Source: Ophiosphaerella korrae
Lineage: Eukaryota > Ascomycota > Dothideomycetes > Pleosporales > Phaeosphaeriaceae
DNA length: 64,000 nt
Assembly: GCA_028456385.1 (NCBI GenBank)
Contig: JALNQF010000004.1
Span: 310,001-374,000, forward strand
Direction: 5' to 3'
Every line of letters begins with the position of its first letter. The stretch's first letter is position 1. The notes below the pieces were generated by a model. It was not told the DNA's origin, ran no database searches, and worked only from the letters and a program-made list of their open reading frames with translations. Positions 1-10,769 of the stretch are shown in pieces. Made by a program: the position numbers and the translations under genes.

Positions 1-2
1 GT

Positions 3-1184
3 GCTCCGCCACATGGTGGTGGTGGTATTGGTCTCGAGCGTATTCTCATGCTCATGATGAGCCTCGGAAACATTCGCCATGCTTCGATGTTCCCTCGTGA
101 TCCCAAGAGTTTACCGGAGAAGCCAGTCATCAAGCAGTTGAGGCATCCTGAAGCGAGCACCATGCACCCCCCTTGGGAGGGTCAAGATCGTGCCGTGGCA
201 ATGATCGACTTCCAGCCTATCGAAAAGCTCATTGCCAACTACGGCGATGCTACCAACACCTCTTGGTTAGAGCCTCGAACCGAAATTTGGCGCGATGGCT
301 TTACTGGAGCAGCTGTTGGGTTTGTGCCTCAAGATGGTTTTGCCATTACGGTTGGCGATCCTCTCTGCCATCAGTCTCAGTACTTGAAGACTATGACCGG
401 CTATCTGAAATACATCAAGAAGGAGCGAAATCTCAAGCCGCTATGGCTTCTAGTAGGTGCATCAGTAGAGGAGGTTTTGGCTACCAAGTTCAACTGGCGA
501 ACCTTCTCTGTCACAGGGGAGCAGCGTGTTGATCCCATACACAACCCAGCCGAGAAAGATGGTGATGTTCAACGCAAGATCCGGCATGCCGAAAAGGAAG
601 GAGTCAAGATAACAGACTATGCACTTGGCTCTCCTCCACCTCCAGAAGCCAAGCAGAAGGTTGATGCTCGTGTCGAGGACTGGCTGAAAAATCGTAAAGG
701 CAAGCAGGTCCATTTGACCAATATCCACCCCTGGCAAGACGAGGAGCATCGTCAGTACCATATCGCGCATACCCCGGATGGTATCATCTGCGCCTTTGTC
801 GCCATGGCACAGCTTTCGCCTGATCATGGCTGGCAAGTCAAGTATTCGCTTGATTTCCCTAATGCGCCTTCAGGCTCTATTGAGTACATTGTCACACATG
901 CACTCAAAATGGTCGGTGCAAGTGGTGCAACAACAGTCACTTTCGGTGGCGGTGCCAGCTCCAAGTTTACCCCTGGGCACAATGTCAAAGGCACACGCGT
1001 CAAAGTCCTTAGTCGCGCCTACCATGCGATTGCGTCGGAGCTCAAGCTCACGAACAAGACGGAATTCCGTGAGAAGTTGGGTGCCATCGATGATCCGAGC
1101 TACATCTGCTACCCACCACATGGGCTGGGCCCACTGGCAGTCAAGGCTATTCTCAACTTCTTCTCTGATGAGGATGATAGTTAG
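3..1184 (+). CDS. erdS: AspRS-DUF2156 fusion (ergosteryl-3-beta-O-L-aspartate synthase type), 5' truncated by window edge
   Basis: The frame is open from base 3 and shows 393 residues with no upstream stop, so the gene starts before the window. The first ~35 residues contain class II aminoacyl-tRNA synthetase motif 3 ([11 protein letters not shown]) followed by [17 protein letters not shown], the C-terminal signature of aspartyl-tRNA synthetases. After a short linker (about residues 40-60) comes a DUF2156 aminoacyl-tRNA transferase domain, with features such as [15 protein letters not shown] and [19 protein letters not shown]. It ends with TAG at 1182-1184. Family knowledge: fungal AspRS-DUF2156 fusions (ErdS) charge tRNA-Asp and pass the aspartate to ergosterol at membranes. 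Function here is inferred from that architecture. The ATG at 48 lies inside motif 3 and is not the true start. A free-standing DUF2156 (ErgS-like) gene is excluded by motif 3 being in the same frame. Confidence 0.9.
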   Translation, partial: APPHGGGGIGLERILMLMMSLGNIRHASMFPRDPKSLPEKPVIKQLRHPEASTMHPPWEGQDRAVAMIDFQPIEKLIANYGDATNTSWLEPRTEIWRDGFTGAAVGFVPQDGFAITVGDPLCHQSQYLKTMTGYLKYIKKERNLKPLWLLVGASVEEVLATKFNWRTFSVTGEQRVDPIHNPAEKDGDVQRKIRHAEKEGVKITDYALGSPPPPEAKQKVDARVEDWLKNRKGKQVHLTNIHPWQDEEHRQYHIAHTPDGIICAFVAMAQLSPDHGWQVKYSLDFPNAPSGSIEYIVTHALKMVGASGATTVTFGGGASSKFTPGHNVKGTRVKVLSRAYHAIASELKLTNKTEFREKLGAIDDPSYICYPPHGLGPLAVKAILNFFSDEDDS

Positions 1185-2130
1185 ATAGTTGGAGAATCAC
1201 ACACGTACACGCAAGGAGATAGGCATGGGGGTTGGGCGTAGCCATGCGCCGCTGGCATGATACCACGTCGTTCGCGAGACGACACTGTTGTTGGATACGT
1301 AACCGAGGAGCGTTTTGTGTGAGACGATCCTTTGGCTGAGACTATATTTTCCTTTCCTAAATTCCAATACCCTCCAAATTAAATGTTGTTGCTGATAGAA
1401 GTAACCCTTACTTGTGACACGTCTCCTAACCTTTCTCCTTGAACTTTGATACGAGGAACACCTCGTGACTGATAAGTAACACTCGCGGATAATGACATTA
1501 TGCAACTTGTCACATTTGGGTGGAGATTGTAGGTGCTTCACCGAGGCTCTCCGTCGGTTGATAGGCCTAGTCTTCCAATTGTAGTCAAACTCGACGCTAG
1601 TGTCGGATTACATAGTCGGGAATCGGACAGATTTTCGATATCCACTCCAGTCTCTTCGATTACGCAGATTACTCGGTCGTAAAGGCTCCCTAATCGGGAC
1701 GTGAACGGTCAGCCTCACCCATCCGCTAGCCGAAGGTGTGCGGGGGAAACTCGGGGTCTGCAAGATTGCGGGGTCGAGATGCCCAGGTTTGTTGTGCGAT
1801 CGGACCTTCAACACGGCTTTGTAAGTCTGGTTTTAATCCGCCGTGATTGGTCACTGCCAGTCGACGCCTGCTAGAGTTAGCTGCAGCCATGGGCGTGACG
1901 TTTGCAGGCGTCGTCCTGCCGTCGGATGGCTAGGAAAGACAACCCTGCGTGTCCGAGACGTCGAGAAAGGATATAAGGATTGCGTCCTGGTTCTTATTTT
2001 TTATACATTGAATCAAGAGCAGGACCGAACGGCCAGAGCTCGGTAATTGTTGAGGGCTTCGCACGACAACAATTCCTCAACTTCGGGATTGAATCTCTCG
2101 CGCCCTCAAGCTACATCGCACCTAGCCACC
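1185..2130. other. gene-free stretch, 3' flank of erdS and promoter of CYP53
   Basis: Short frames on both strands look random. A TATA-like ATATAAGG lies near 1972-1979, and an AT-rich TTTTTTATACATTG lies near 1997-2010. Both are about 120-160 bases before the CYP53 start codon, so this is probably its core promoter. I saw no other gene or repeat. Confidence 0.5.
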
Positions 2131-3706
2131 ATGTCGTTGACTTCCTATCTCCTCACTCCCTACACCCTCTTGTTGCTCCCGGTTCTGTACTATGTCCTCC
2201 CGTACATCCGCAACAGGCAGATCCGCGACATTCCGGCTCCTTTCCCTGCCGCGTGGACAAATATGTGGCTGCTTGCGCAATGCCGACAGGGAAAACGCTA
2301 TCTTGCCGTTCACGAAGCACATGCAAAGTATGGAAAGCTTGTGCGTCTGCAACCGCACCACGTCAGCATAGCCGACGCCGACGCTATCACTCAAATCTAC
2401 GGTCACGGAAATGGCTTCCTAAAGAGTGAGTACTACGATGCATTTGTGAGCATTCGAAGGGGTTTGTTTAACACGCGTGATCGTACGGAACATACACGCA
2501 AGAGGAAGACGGTGGCTCATACTTTTTCCGCAAAGAATGTGGGCCAGTTTGAGCAATACATTCACCATAATCTAGAGGAATTGCAGAAGCAATGGGATCG
2601 CAGGGCAGACGAGAAGAAGGGTGACTGGTATCAAATGGATGCATTGCATTGGTAAGATCTCAAATCACACAGCGAGGAATGAAAGGTTCAACATTTACTG
2701 ACCTTTTATCAGGTTCAACTATCTAGCTTTTGATGTAATCGGCGACCTTGCCTTTGGTACCCCCTTCGGCATGCTCAAGGAGGGTAAAGATTTCGCAGAG
2801 GTAACACAAGCATCTGGTGAAATAACATACGCGCCTGCTATCGAAGTCCTGAACCGAAGAGGTGAGGTCTCAGGTACAGTTGGAATTTTCCCCCAGATCA
2901 AGCCGTACGCAAAGTACCTCCCAGATCCATTCTTCAGCCAAGGCATGAAAGCAATCCAAGATCTCGCTGGCATCGCAATCGCGCGCGTAAATGCACGACT
3001 GGAGAAACCATCAGACCGCGTCGATCTCCTTGCCCGCCTCATGGAAGGCCGAGACGAATCAGGCCAGAAGCTAGGAAAAGAGGAATTGACCGCCGAAGCA
3101 CTGACACAACTGATTGCCGGTTCCGATACCACTAGCAATACCGCCTGCGCACTACTATACCACTGCCTCACAAAACCAGACGTCATCAAGAAACTCCAGA
3201 AAGAGCTCGACGAGGCGATTCCAAACATCAATGACGTGCCTACCTTTTCTGCCATCAGAGACCTGCCATATCTCGATGCAGTTATCAAAGAGACTATGCG
3301 TATTCACAGCACATCTTCGCTCGGTCTACCACGCATTATTCCTCCTGGCCCCGGTATCACATTACTAGGCCATCACTTCCCGCAAGGCACTGTGCTTTCT
3401 GTTCCCGCGTATACGATTCACCACAGCAAAGAGATTTGGGGCCAGGATGCAGATGAGTTCAGGCCGGAGCGCTGGGAAAAGGTGACGGAGAAGCAGAAGG
3501 CGGCGTTTATTCCATTCAGCTACGGGCCAAGGGCGTGCGTTGGAAGAAATGTGGCGGAGATGGAATTGGCACTCATTGTAGGAACGGTGTTTAGGAGGTA
3601 CGATTTTGAATTGAGACAGGGCGAGATGCAGACTAGGGAGGGATTCTTGAGGAAGCCGCTTGCTCTGGAGGTGGGCATGCGTAAGAGGGTAGAGGCAAGG
3701 CGTTGA
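2131..3706 (+). CDS. bphA: cytochrome P450, CYP53 family (benzoate 4-monooxygenase)
   Basis: Exons 2131-2651 and 2713-3706 are joined across a 61-nt intron (GTAAGA..ATCAG) and give 504 aa. The start ATG has a strong GCCACC context. An N-terminal membrane anchor (residues ~3-25) is followed by IRDIPAP, the I-helix AGSDTTSN, the K-helix KETMR (ExxR), and the heme-binding FIPFSYGPRACVGRN with the Cys ligand near residue 451. NWFNYLAFD-like, EVLNRRGEVSGT and REGFLRKPL stretches are typical of CYP53. Family role: ER-bound para-hydroxylation of benzoate using cytochrome P450 reductase, which detoxifies plant phenolics and feeds the beta-ketoadipate pathway. No other pathway gene is adjacent. Substrate is inferred from family resemblance. 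Confidence 0.9.
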
Positions 3707-4192
3707 GCGGTCGAGGAAGATATGTAGGCACCACAAGGAGGAAACAAAATGTGTCCGAATCATGAAGCTAGTCGATCAGGGGGGTTGTATTATATGATTG
3801 TCCTATACTTGCCAAGGTTCAAATATTTACATGGATTCACTATCAATATGGCCTTTCCAACCAACAAGTCGGTCACTCTGGTTTTGGTGTTGTGAGACCA
3901 GAGATGCAGTCTACTTCCGCCTACTCTCTCTGCTACCCAACGTACGTGCCCACTTTGACATTTGCTTTGTAACTATTTGAATCCCGGGTTCCAGCCTACC
4001 TACTCTTTTGCTAGCTCCATACTCAGAAACTTATTTTTTTTTTGCCCACTCAGGCGTCAACAAACGAGTCCACTTTCGTCCATCCTTGGACACCTGCACA
4101 CTGAGCTCTCCCCACTCGTAGGTGGCGCCACTATCCTCTGGTGAAGGACAACTGTCGTCCGTGTCTAGTTCTGGCCATACGGGTGGAGAGCA
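3707..4192. other. gene-free convergent 3' region
   Basis: This lies between the convergent CYP53 and F-box-like genes. It holds pyrimidine-rich and T-rich stretches (e.g. a T run near 4031-4039) and no supportable gene. Confidence 0.4.
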
Positions 4193-5666
4193 TTATAGTC
4201 TACCATTGGGAGGTAGTCGGTACCACGGATATCCATTAGAGACGCCGCTGAGTCGCGCACACTTGCGGGGGGGGAGGGGGGGGGGTATCTGAATTATCCG
4301 GTCGCCCTCTACTCCATGCGTGCCTTGTTCTTCGCACATTGCGTTGATGGCTTCTGTGATGGGATGGTATTGGGGTTTTATTAGCTCTTGTGCATATAGC
4401 TTGGTTGCTTTCTGGACGCCGATAATCAAGTTGAGATTGTTCTGGTCATAAGCCACACGAGTAAAATGAAGAGGACATTCGGCAAAGTTGAATGCCTTAA
4501 TTATGTGTGGTTCATGGTTGCAGTGGAATAGCCTTTGTGTATGTAAGACATGCACGACTTGATCAATCTTCTGGTATTCGCGTTTCACGGCCTCGTCGGG
4601 CTCTGGAATTGTCTCAGAGGAGGCCTCGGTCTTCATGCCACTGACCTAACTAACTATCCACCCACTCAACGTACCAATCCATTTTAAGCATGGATTCGAA
4701 AGAAATTACATTGCCTCTGACATGCTTTAATCTCACGGGCTCCTCGATTGTTGTTGGACTCAGGACATGAAGCTTGCGAAACGGGTCCAGAAAAATGAAT
4801 AGTGTAGCGGTCGTTGTATAAGCCTCCCATCCGGAGCCGAGGCCTACGTAAGGGATGATATGTAGTTGCTTCAAGCGCGCCCTAGATGCTGATATTGAGT
4901 TGGTTCGCGGTTGAAGATACTCGACTAATTTTCTGATCATGTCTCTAATCTTGTAAATATTATAATCGACACCAGAGATCCATCTGTGCCTGGAACGTTC
5001 CCTGTCGTTCTGGTTCAGGCTTTCTTCAGAATAGAGCGGTAGATAGGTTCCGAATTCTACTTCTAATTTTCGAATCAAGCCTAGACTCCGCTGGCTGGAC
5101 AGGTCTGCAAAGGGTTGGTTTTCTTTCCAATAAACCCATGTCTTTCCCAGGATTTTTATGCTCCAACAATCAACTTGCACCTTGAATACAGTGTTGTCGT
5201 ATAAAATAGACGAAGCTTCTTGATTTAGTTTGCGACAAGTCTTCAAGATCGCAGTCTCGATTCTGAGACGTGCGCCAGAGAGCACCTTTTTCGGAAACAA
5301 ATAACCAATGATCGCAAAACGAAGCTCAGTTGGTAGCTGCAAAAGGTGGCATGGGGATTTATCGAGCTAGGGCTAGTTCTTATGCTTTATGCATACGTGC
5401 AAACCAAACTTGTGGTAGACAGGACGATTGCATGGCTGTCCACATACCTCAAGGGCTCCACATGCTACTGCTTTGTTCATTTGTCGATTATGGACTTCGC
5501 AAACTGGAATAAATCCAGGCTCAAAATAACGAGCACGATTTCTGCAGGAACGGTGTGGTTTCAGTTTGGTGATGGCAGCACAGAGTCCCTTTCGATGATA
5601 TACACAGGTTTTTGCGTGCTCGTAAGCATCTCGGGCCCAGGAAGAAGCGCCTGACATCTTGTTCAT
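4193..5666 (-). CDS. Cys/His-rich F-box-like protein of unknown function
   Basis: Best model: exons 5666-5397, 5336-4710 and 4645-4193, 449 aa. The first intron is 60 nt (GTATGC..TGCAG) and brings the Cys/His-rich N-terminus into frame with LPTELRFAIIGYLFP, which resembles the start of fungal F-box domains. No ATG exists at the start of the second open frame, which supports splicing. The second intron (64 nt, GTAATT..TTAG) is phase 0 and joins to VSGMKTEAS; without it the protein ends at 4650 with 318 aa. The N-terminal ~90 residues hold spaced Cys and His (CRNRARYF, CEVHNRQ, CGQPC, HVC) that may bind zinc. A poly-C tract (coding strand, 4267-4285) encodes IPPPLPPR in the last exon. Proteins of this look are often lineage-expanded in Pleosporales. 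No function is assigned. Confidence 0.6.
4267..4285. repeat. homopolymer tract within coding exon
   Basis: On the + strand this is G8 A G10. It sits inside the last exon of the F-box-like gene, where the other strand encodes a proline-rich stretch. Such tracts are prone to slippage and to sequencing error, and a one-base change would alter the last ~25 residues. Confidence 0.85.
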
Positions 5667-5923
5667 GGGAGCGCCGTTATTCGCAAATGCAAGGAGTATT
5701 GATTCAATGTCAATTGTATGATCTAGAATCGCCGCTCTGGGATGAGGGATTGGTTGGTAAGAAGTCAGATTTTATATATACTTGGCCGGGTAGTGGATGG
5801 GAGAGAATAGTAACCGTACAAGCCGCCATTATCACAAACAGTGTTGCCTTGATATACTCTGCCTATATACAGTGATTCTTACTGCACTACCTACTCGAAT
5901 GCATCACCCATCGCATTGTTCCG

Positions 5924-8112
5924 CTACGCTTTTCCCAAGATCCACAGCTCACCGTTGCTGCTAGTATCGCCTAATAGTAGTAGCACAAAATCAGCATTTA
6001 TCATACGTGCAATTGGTGTATCAGAAGTTCTTACTTGTCATGAACAGTCGGCCCTGAGAATCCCATGCGAGCCCGGCCGGACGAAAGCACCCAGAGCTGA
6101 AGCTTGGTCCATTACCTTGGCAGCTCTCGACCTTTGGGTTATAGAAGATATCTTTTGCAGCTGTAGTGCTTGTTATTGGCTCGACAGGGGTGTATTGCCC
6201 GTCAGCACCGAGCTTGAAGCTCACGGCGACCAGCTTGAAACCAGTAACAGGGTTCCTGTTCCACGAACCATGGTAGGTGATGTACATGGTGCTGGAATCT
6301 GCATCGAACTTGCAGTCAATGGGCGCAGAGTGAGGGAAGAGCGTGAGCTTGGGGGGGGTAGCACGCTGGGTACATGTATCGTCGTTGAAGGTGCTGTTCG
6401 GTGCTTGCACAAAGAAGTCGCCGACGTTGAACTTCTTGTCGGTGAAGTCGGATGGCTGCCAAACTGTGAAGCAAGATGGATAGCCGTACCAGTTATTGTT
6501 AGGTTTAGTGACATCGCCCATGTAGTGGACCTTCTCGCTTGGATTGTTTTGGTGAACATCTTTGGATTGTCCATTCACAGTGCGCTTGAAGTCATCGCCG
6601 CTATTTTCGACTCCCCAGAGCCTGTGAAACAATAAGCACTGAGAATTGAACTTATAGGAACCCCGAAACTCACATATTGTTCTTATCGAAGCAGATCCCA
6701 ACCTCGTTACGCTGTCCATAGCCAGCATTGTAGCCACCTGAAACATAGTTGTACCCTCCACTCGGGATCTTGCTCAAATCAAAGACCTTAATAATGGCAC
6801 GTGCGGTCTTGGGGTCGCCCGAGGCTACGTCAATGTTGGAGTTAGAACCGTGCGAAACGACAAGTAGATTTGGTGCGTGAGGTGCGATTGCTAGCGTGCG
6901 CGTCAAGTGGGAACCGCCGTTGTACATTCCGGTAACGATAGTCGTGCGAGTACCGATGGTTCCGGCAGCAGCATCGTATGGCCAGGAATAGGCTTGGGTC
7001 ATGGAGCTGGCATACAAGGTCTTGCCATCGATGCTCATGGCAATTCCATGATTCAAATTGTTCTGTGACAACAACATCTTTGTCGAGGTAACACAGCCAT
7101 CCGTGCCCATCTTATGATAGGAGATTCCTTTGCCGGATTGGACCACCAACATGTTACCAGCGCTATCGAATTGGATACTACGCGGGCTGGTCAAGCCGCC
7201 AGCGATTTTCGTAGCCTTCCATCCTGATGCTAGAGTACCCTGAAAGGTAGGATTACCAGCACCAGAACAAGAGGCTGGAATGGCAGCCTGGATCGGCTTT
7301 GCGGTAGGAGATGATCTGACACTTGTCACGATCTTGGAAGGGACAGCAGGAGCGTTACTTGCTGTAGGTGGTGTTAGCAGATTGGTCTTGACCAATGAAT
7401 CAAAATTGTCAATGCGAGCAGCGTTCAGATCATGGCGCCATTTGCCCCAGGCTTGATGCACATTGAAGGCGGAGTCATTTCTAGCCGTGTTCTCTACCTG
7501 AGAGACTCCATAGGCCCATGCGAATTCAGTCGTGCCGGTGCCATTGAGTGCGTATCGCGTATCCTCGTTACTCTGCCACCCGGTACAGCCTTTACATAAC
7601 GCATTGACTGTCCAATGTGTGCTATTGGTTGTGGTGCCTTTCAGTAGAGTGTGCTCGGCCCCGTCATAACCAAGCGGTAGGCTTATGCCGCTATAACCTA
7701 TCAGTTGTAGAAAAAAAAAGGTTGTCTGTATAGAACGTACAAAGCAAAACGTGCCGAGATTGTCCCGGACTTGCCATTCGCCCAAGCAACACTCAGTGGA
7801 TTCCACACCATGTTGCCTCCCCAAGAGAACCCAGCCCACATATTGGCGACTGGGGCAGTAATTTTGAGGATAGCATCGAATGGATCTGTAGCATTTTTGG
7901 GTAGGGCAATACCAAAGGTCATTCCTGACTCCGCATTCGAATATGATGAATAACATATTTTGGTATCCGCATCGCAGACAACTTTAGATTGAACCTCACC
8001 TTCTTGAGCAAATGCTATACGGTATTAACAACAGTCATATCCAATGCATAGAAATATACTGACTATAACCAGCAAGTGCAACGGCACTGCCTAAAACTTG
8101 AGCGTAACGCAT
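5924..8112 (-). CDS. secreted cytochrome b (AA8) - PQQ-dependent sugar dehydrogenase (AA12)
   Basis: Five exons (8112-8064, 8014-7741, 7690-6674, 6621-6035, 5970-5924) encode 657 aa; introns are 49-64 nt. A signal peptide starts MRYAQVLGSAV and ends near residue 20. Residues ~20-207 are a cellobiose-dehydrogenase-type cytochrome domain (TFGIALPKNA, WAGFSWGGNM, STHWTVNALCKGC, HQAWGKWRHDLN). The likely heme ligands are Met ~85 and His ~185. A Ser/Thr/Ala/Pro-rich linker (~208-245) leads to a glucose/sorbosone-dehydrogenase-like beta-propeller (ASGWKATKIAGGLTSPRSI, YITYHGSWNRNPVTGFKL). Known AA12 enzymes oxidise 2-keto-D-glucose or L-fucose with PQQ, and the cytochrome passes electrons to LPMO. 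No C-terminal CBM1 is present. The tiny last exon completes the domain as TSDTSSNGELWILGKA. Confidence 0.9.
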
Positions 8113-9177
8113 GATAGCCTTTTACGTCTTCTTGGGTTGCTCGCAAGTTGAGCTCAGTGGTGAATGTAAATGGCCATACTCTCTCTTTATGTGGCCCACT
8201 TGATCCATCATGGCCGCAATAAAGCTTTACAAGGAGCTATGCTAGGGCAGGCTTCAATCTCGTCAAAACTCCACACTCTGCCCATATCTTTTGCATACCA
8301 TAGATGAAGTGATGGGGAAGACTCCAGGGATATTAAAAGCAGTGGCCAATCTAGGGTTCTGGAATTACAAAGAGGAGCCGATTGGCTTGAAGAAGGCAAT
8401 CTCGTGGCCTCCAGGATCATCAATCCATTTCACAGGCTTCAGCCTGAGCGAAATAGCGAGTAAGATGGAATGGCTGGAGTCGCTTCCGGGGGGCCCTCTC
8501 CGCGTAGCAATAACAACGTCAGTTCCATCAAATTTGATAGCCGTGGGCCGTAACTTAACCCGGATTCATCGATGCGACGACCAGTATATGAGCATGTGGT
8601 GTCATGAAGCATCCTTAACAGAGACTGGAAATCTGGGCGAAGACGGCAGTTGATAGGCGAGAAGATCATGTGAAGGCTAAAATACCCTGCCCGTGCATAA
8701 ACACTGTTTGGCGCATATTGCAATCATTGATATGCCGGCCAAAGTGTTTTGGTAATGATGTGGGGCCGCAAGTCTCGAGGTATTGAGCTCAAACTATCGT
8801 TCAAAGCTGTGGAGAAGCATTGCTGGTGATTCATGATCTACTCCATTACAGCAAGCTTTACAGCATCTTCAAGATGCACTTAATATAATAGAGTTGTTGT
8901 ATAAGCCAAGAAATAAAGCGAGCTCTTCGGATAATGATTATCACAATCTCACAAGAATATTCCGAGTACATCCTGGTCAAGGTCCTTTGGCATCCTTGTG
9001 AAGGTATTTTCGTACTCATCCACGGCTTGCTGTAGAAAGCCCTTCAGCATACTAAAATCTGCACGTATAGAAAGATGATTCACTATGATGTAACCTGACC
9101 AGTTGTTCATTGTGTAGTGTACATGTTGCTGTTACTTAGCCTTTGGGGTCACAGGTGCCTCCTCTTCTCATGTCTTT
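8113..9177. other. gene-free stretch upstream of the AA8-AA12 gene
   Basis: It holds the promoter of the dehydrogenase and the 3' flank of the TMEM14 gene. Open frames (e.g. 8291-8653 + and 8439-8723 -) overlap each other and lack recognisable sequence or splice continuity. No repeat was seen. Confidence 0.4.
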
Positions 9178-9648
9178 TTAGACTGTCCGTTGACGATTCA
9201 AGAAAGCATTTCCAAAAGTCCACAAACCAAGAGTTGCTAGAGCGCTCAAACCGATTGGTAGCGGCTTTCCGCTCTTGATGGCCCTGGGGATAGAGCTACC
9301 TGCAAGGATAATGGATGCAAGCAGGGCAAGCTCAGTGCCATACGTAGAGCGGTTCTGGATTCGCAAGCCACCAAGAATGTACTACATCCTGTGTTAACTA
9401 GGGAAATATGGTAAGATCTTTCGATAATGACATACCAGTGCGCCGACTGTTACACCAGCAGCAATGGAAGGTACAGATCCGGTTCGAACATAACCAGTAA
9501 TGCCACCTCCAGCCGTAAGGGCACCAAGGATAAGAGCAATATTTGAAAGAGCGCTCTAAGAATGGTATTAGCGCATAATCCAAGTCTCAAGATGCCATTT
9601 TGAACTATGAGCCGCATTACAACTTCGGGTTCACTAGGTACTCACCAT
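9178..9648 (-). CDS. TMEM14 family membrane protein
   Basis: Three exons (9648-9646, 9555-9436, 9381-9178) give 108 aa, the usual TMEM14 length. The first coding exon is only the ATG, followed directly by GTGAGT. The second starts SALSNIALILGAL and continues TAGGGITGYVRTGSVPSIAAG, a glycine-rich hydrophobic pattern typical of TMEM14. The third encodes YILGGLRIQNRS, a hydrophobic LALLASIILAG segment, and a final helix GLSALATLGLWTFGNAF. The protein is predicted to span a membrane about four times. Animal TMEM14C is mitochondrial and aids porphyrin transport; the fungal role is unclear. It is divergent from OST2, 336 bases away. Confidence 0.85.
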
Positions 9649-9984
9649 TGTATCTTTGCACTTCGGACGTGAGGTTATAGAGCTGTTTTGGTGGCCTCTC
9701 TGAAGTTTCACACAACTAGGAGAAAATAAAGGTCTTGTAGAATTGCTTTATACGGCGAAACAATGATGATGGATGATGGCATTTGCGGGGAGAGTTCACG
9801 ACGGATAATCCGCGACATCCCGAGCACCGACTGGCTGTTGTCACACTTGCGCACGGACACCGGGGACATCTGGCCTCAAGCTACAGACAGCTCCAGGCCC
9901 ACACCAAATCCGACTGAAGACTTGCACATCCACGTTCTTTACTAACCTTCATCTAGTCGACTCAATAGCTTGACACCAATTAAT
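9649..9984. promoter_or_regulatory. bidirectional promoter between TMEM14 and OST2
   Basis: The 336 bases separate two start codons pointing away from each other, so both promoters must lie here or in the 5' UTRs. I found no clear TATA box or named factor site. Confidence 0.6.
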
Positions 9985-10488
9985 ATGGCGCCCAAACAAC
10001 GCACACCAGCCCCTACAACCACCCAAACCATCACCTCGATACCTGCACGCTCCAGCAAAAGCAACGCCGACGCCCAAGATATTCTTCAGGGCATATACAA
10101 CAATTATGTGTCCAAGACTCCGCAGCGCGTAAAACTGCTCGACACCTTCATGGCATTTCTCGTAGTCGTGGGCGCCCTGCAATTCCTCTATGTGGTTCTC
10201 GTTGGAAACTTTGTACGCAGCCACCCACTCCTTTCCAAATCCAAACCCAAATCCAAATCCAGGAAACAATCAAGTACCAATGCTGACTGCCGTGGATAGC
10301 CCTTCAATGCCTTTCTCTCCGGCTTCAGCGCCACCGTCGGCCAATTCGTCCTCACAGCCTCGCTCCGCATGCAGACCAACGCAGAAAACAAGGCGCACTT
10401 CGAGAACATTTCACATGAGCGGTCGTTTGCTGACTTTCTACTCGGCTCCTTATTGTTGCACTTCTTCTGTGTAAACTTCATTAACTGA
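9985..10488 (+). CDS. ost2: oligosaccharyltransferase subunit OST2 / DAD1
   Basis: Exons 9985-10212 and 10300-10488 are joined by an 87-nt intron (GTACGC..GATAG) and encode 138 aa. An N-terminal Thr/Pro-rich cytosolic tail precedes the DAD1 domain: NNYVSKTPQRVKLLDTFM, then FLVVVGALQFLYVVLVGNF, then PFNAFLSGFSATVGQFVLTASLR, ending with LLHFFCVNFIN. The joint GNF-PFNAFLSG is the conserved DAD1 core, which confirms the splice. It is a small membrane subunit of the ER complex that moves the glycan from dolichol-PP to nascent Asn-X-Ser/Thr. The catalytic subunit STT3 of the same complex is also in this window (41605-44036). Confidence 0.95.
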
Positions 10489-10769
10489 GCAGATGAACAG
10501 GGAGAATATATGCAGGAGGCTGGGGATAGGACCTTGGAAATTCAAATGGGACAATGCGCTTCTTCGGGGCGTTCAGGAACCAAAAATGTATAAACAAACT
10601 TTTGGAACTATAGCATCAACAATAGGCGAATTTCAACCACTTTGGGATGACTGATTTGTTCTGCTGTGCAACCGTGTTCTCCAGTCTTAAGATCCAACTA
10701 TACAAATGGGATCGAGTTTTATTGACACTCGCCAGTAACAATACCTCGCCAGCTCAGGCTAGTCTCCAT

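Noticed and set aside
48..1184. Free-standing DUF2156 protein starting at the ATG at 48
   Set aside because: The frame is open to base 3 and the ATG lies inside AspRS motif 3, so it is an internal methionine.
5342..5342. Start of the F-box-like protein at this position
   Set aside because: The codon is TTG. An upstream Cys-rich exon joins here in phase through a 60-nt intron, so this is inside the gene.
8291..8653. 120-codon frame on + strand
   Set aside because: It overlaps comparable frames on the other strand and shows no family-like sequence or splice continuity.
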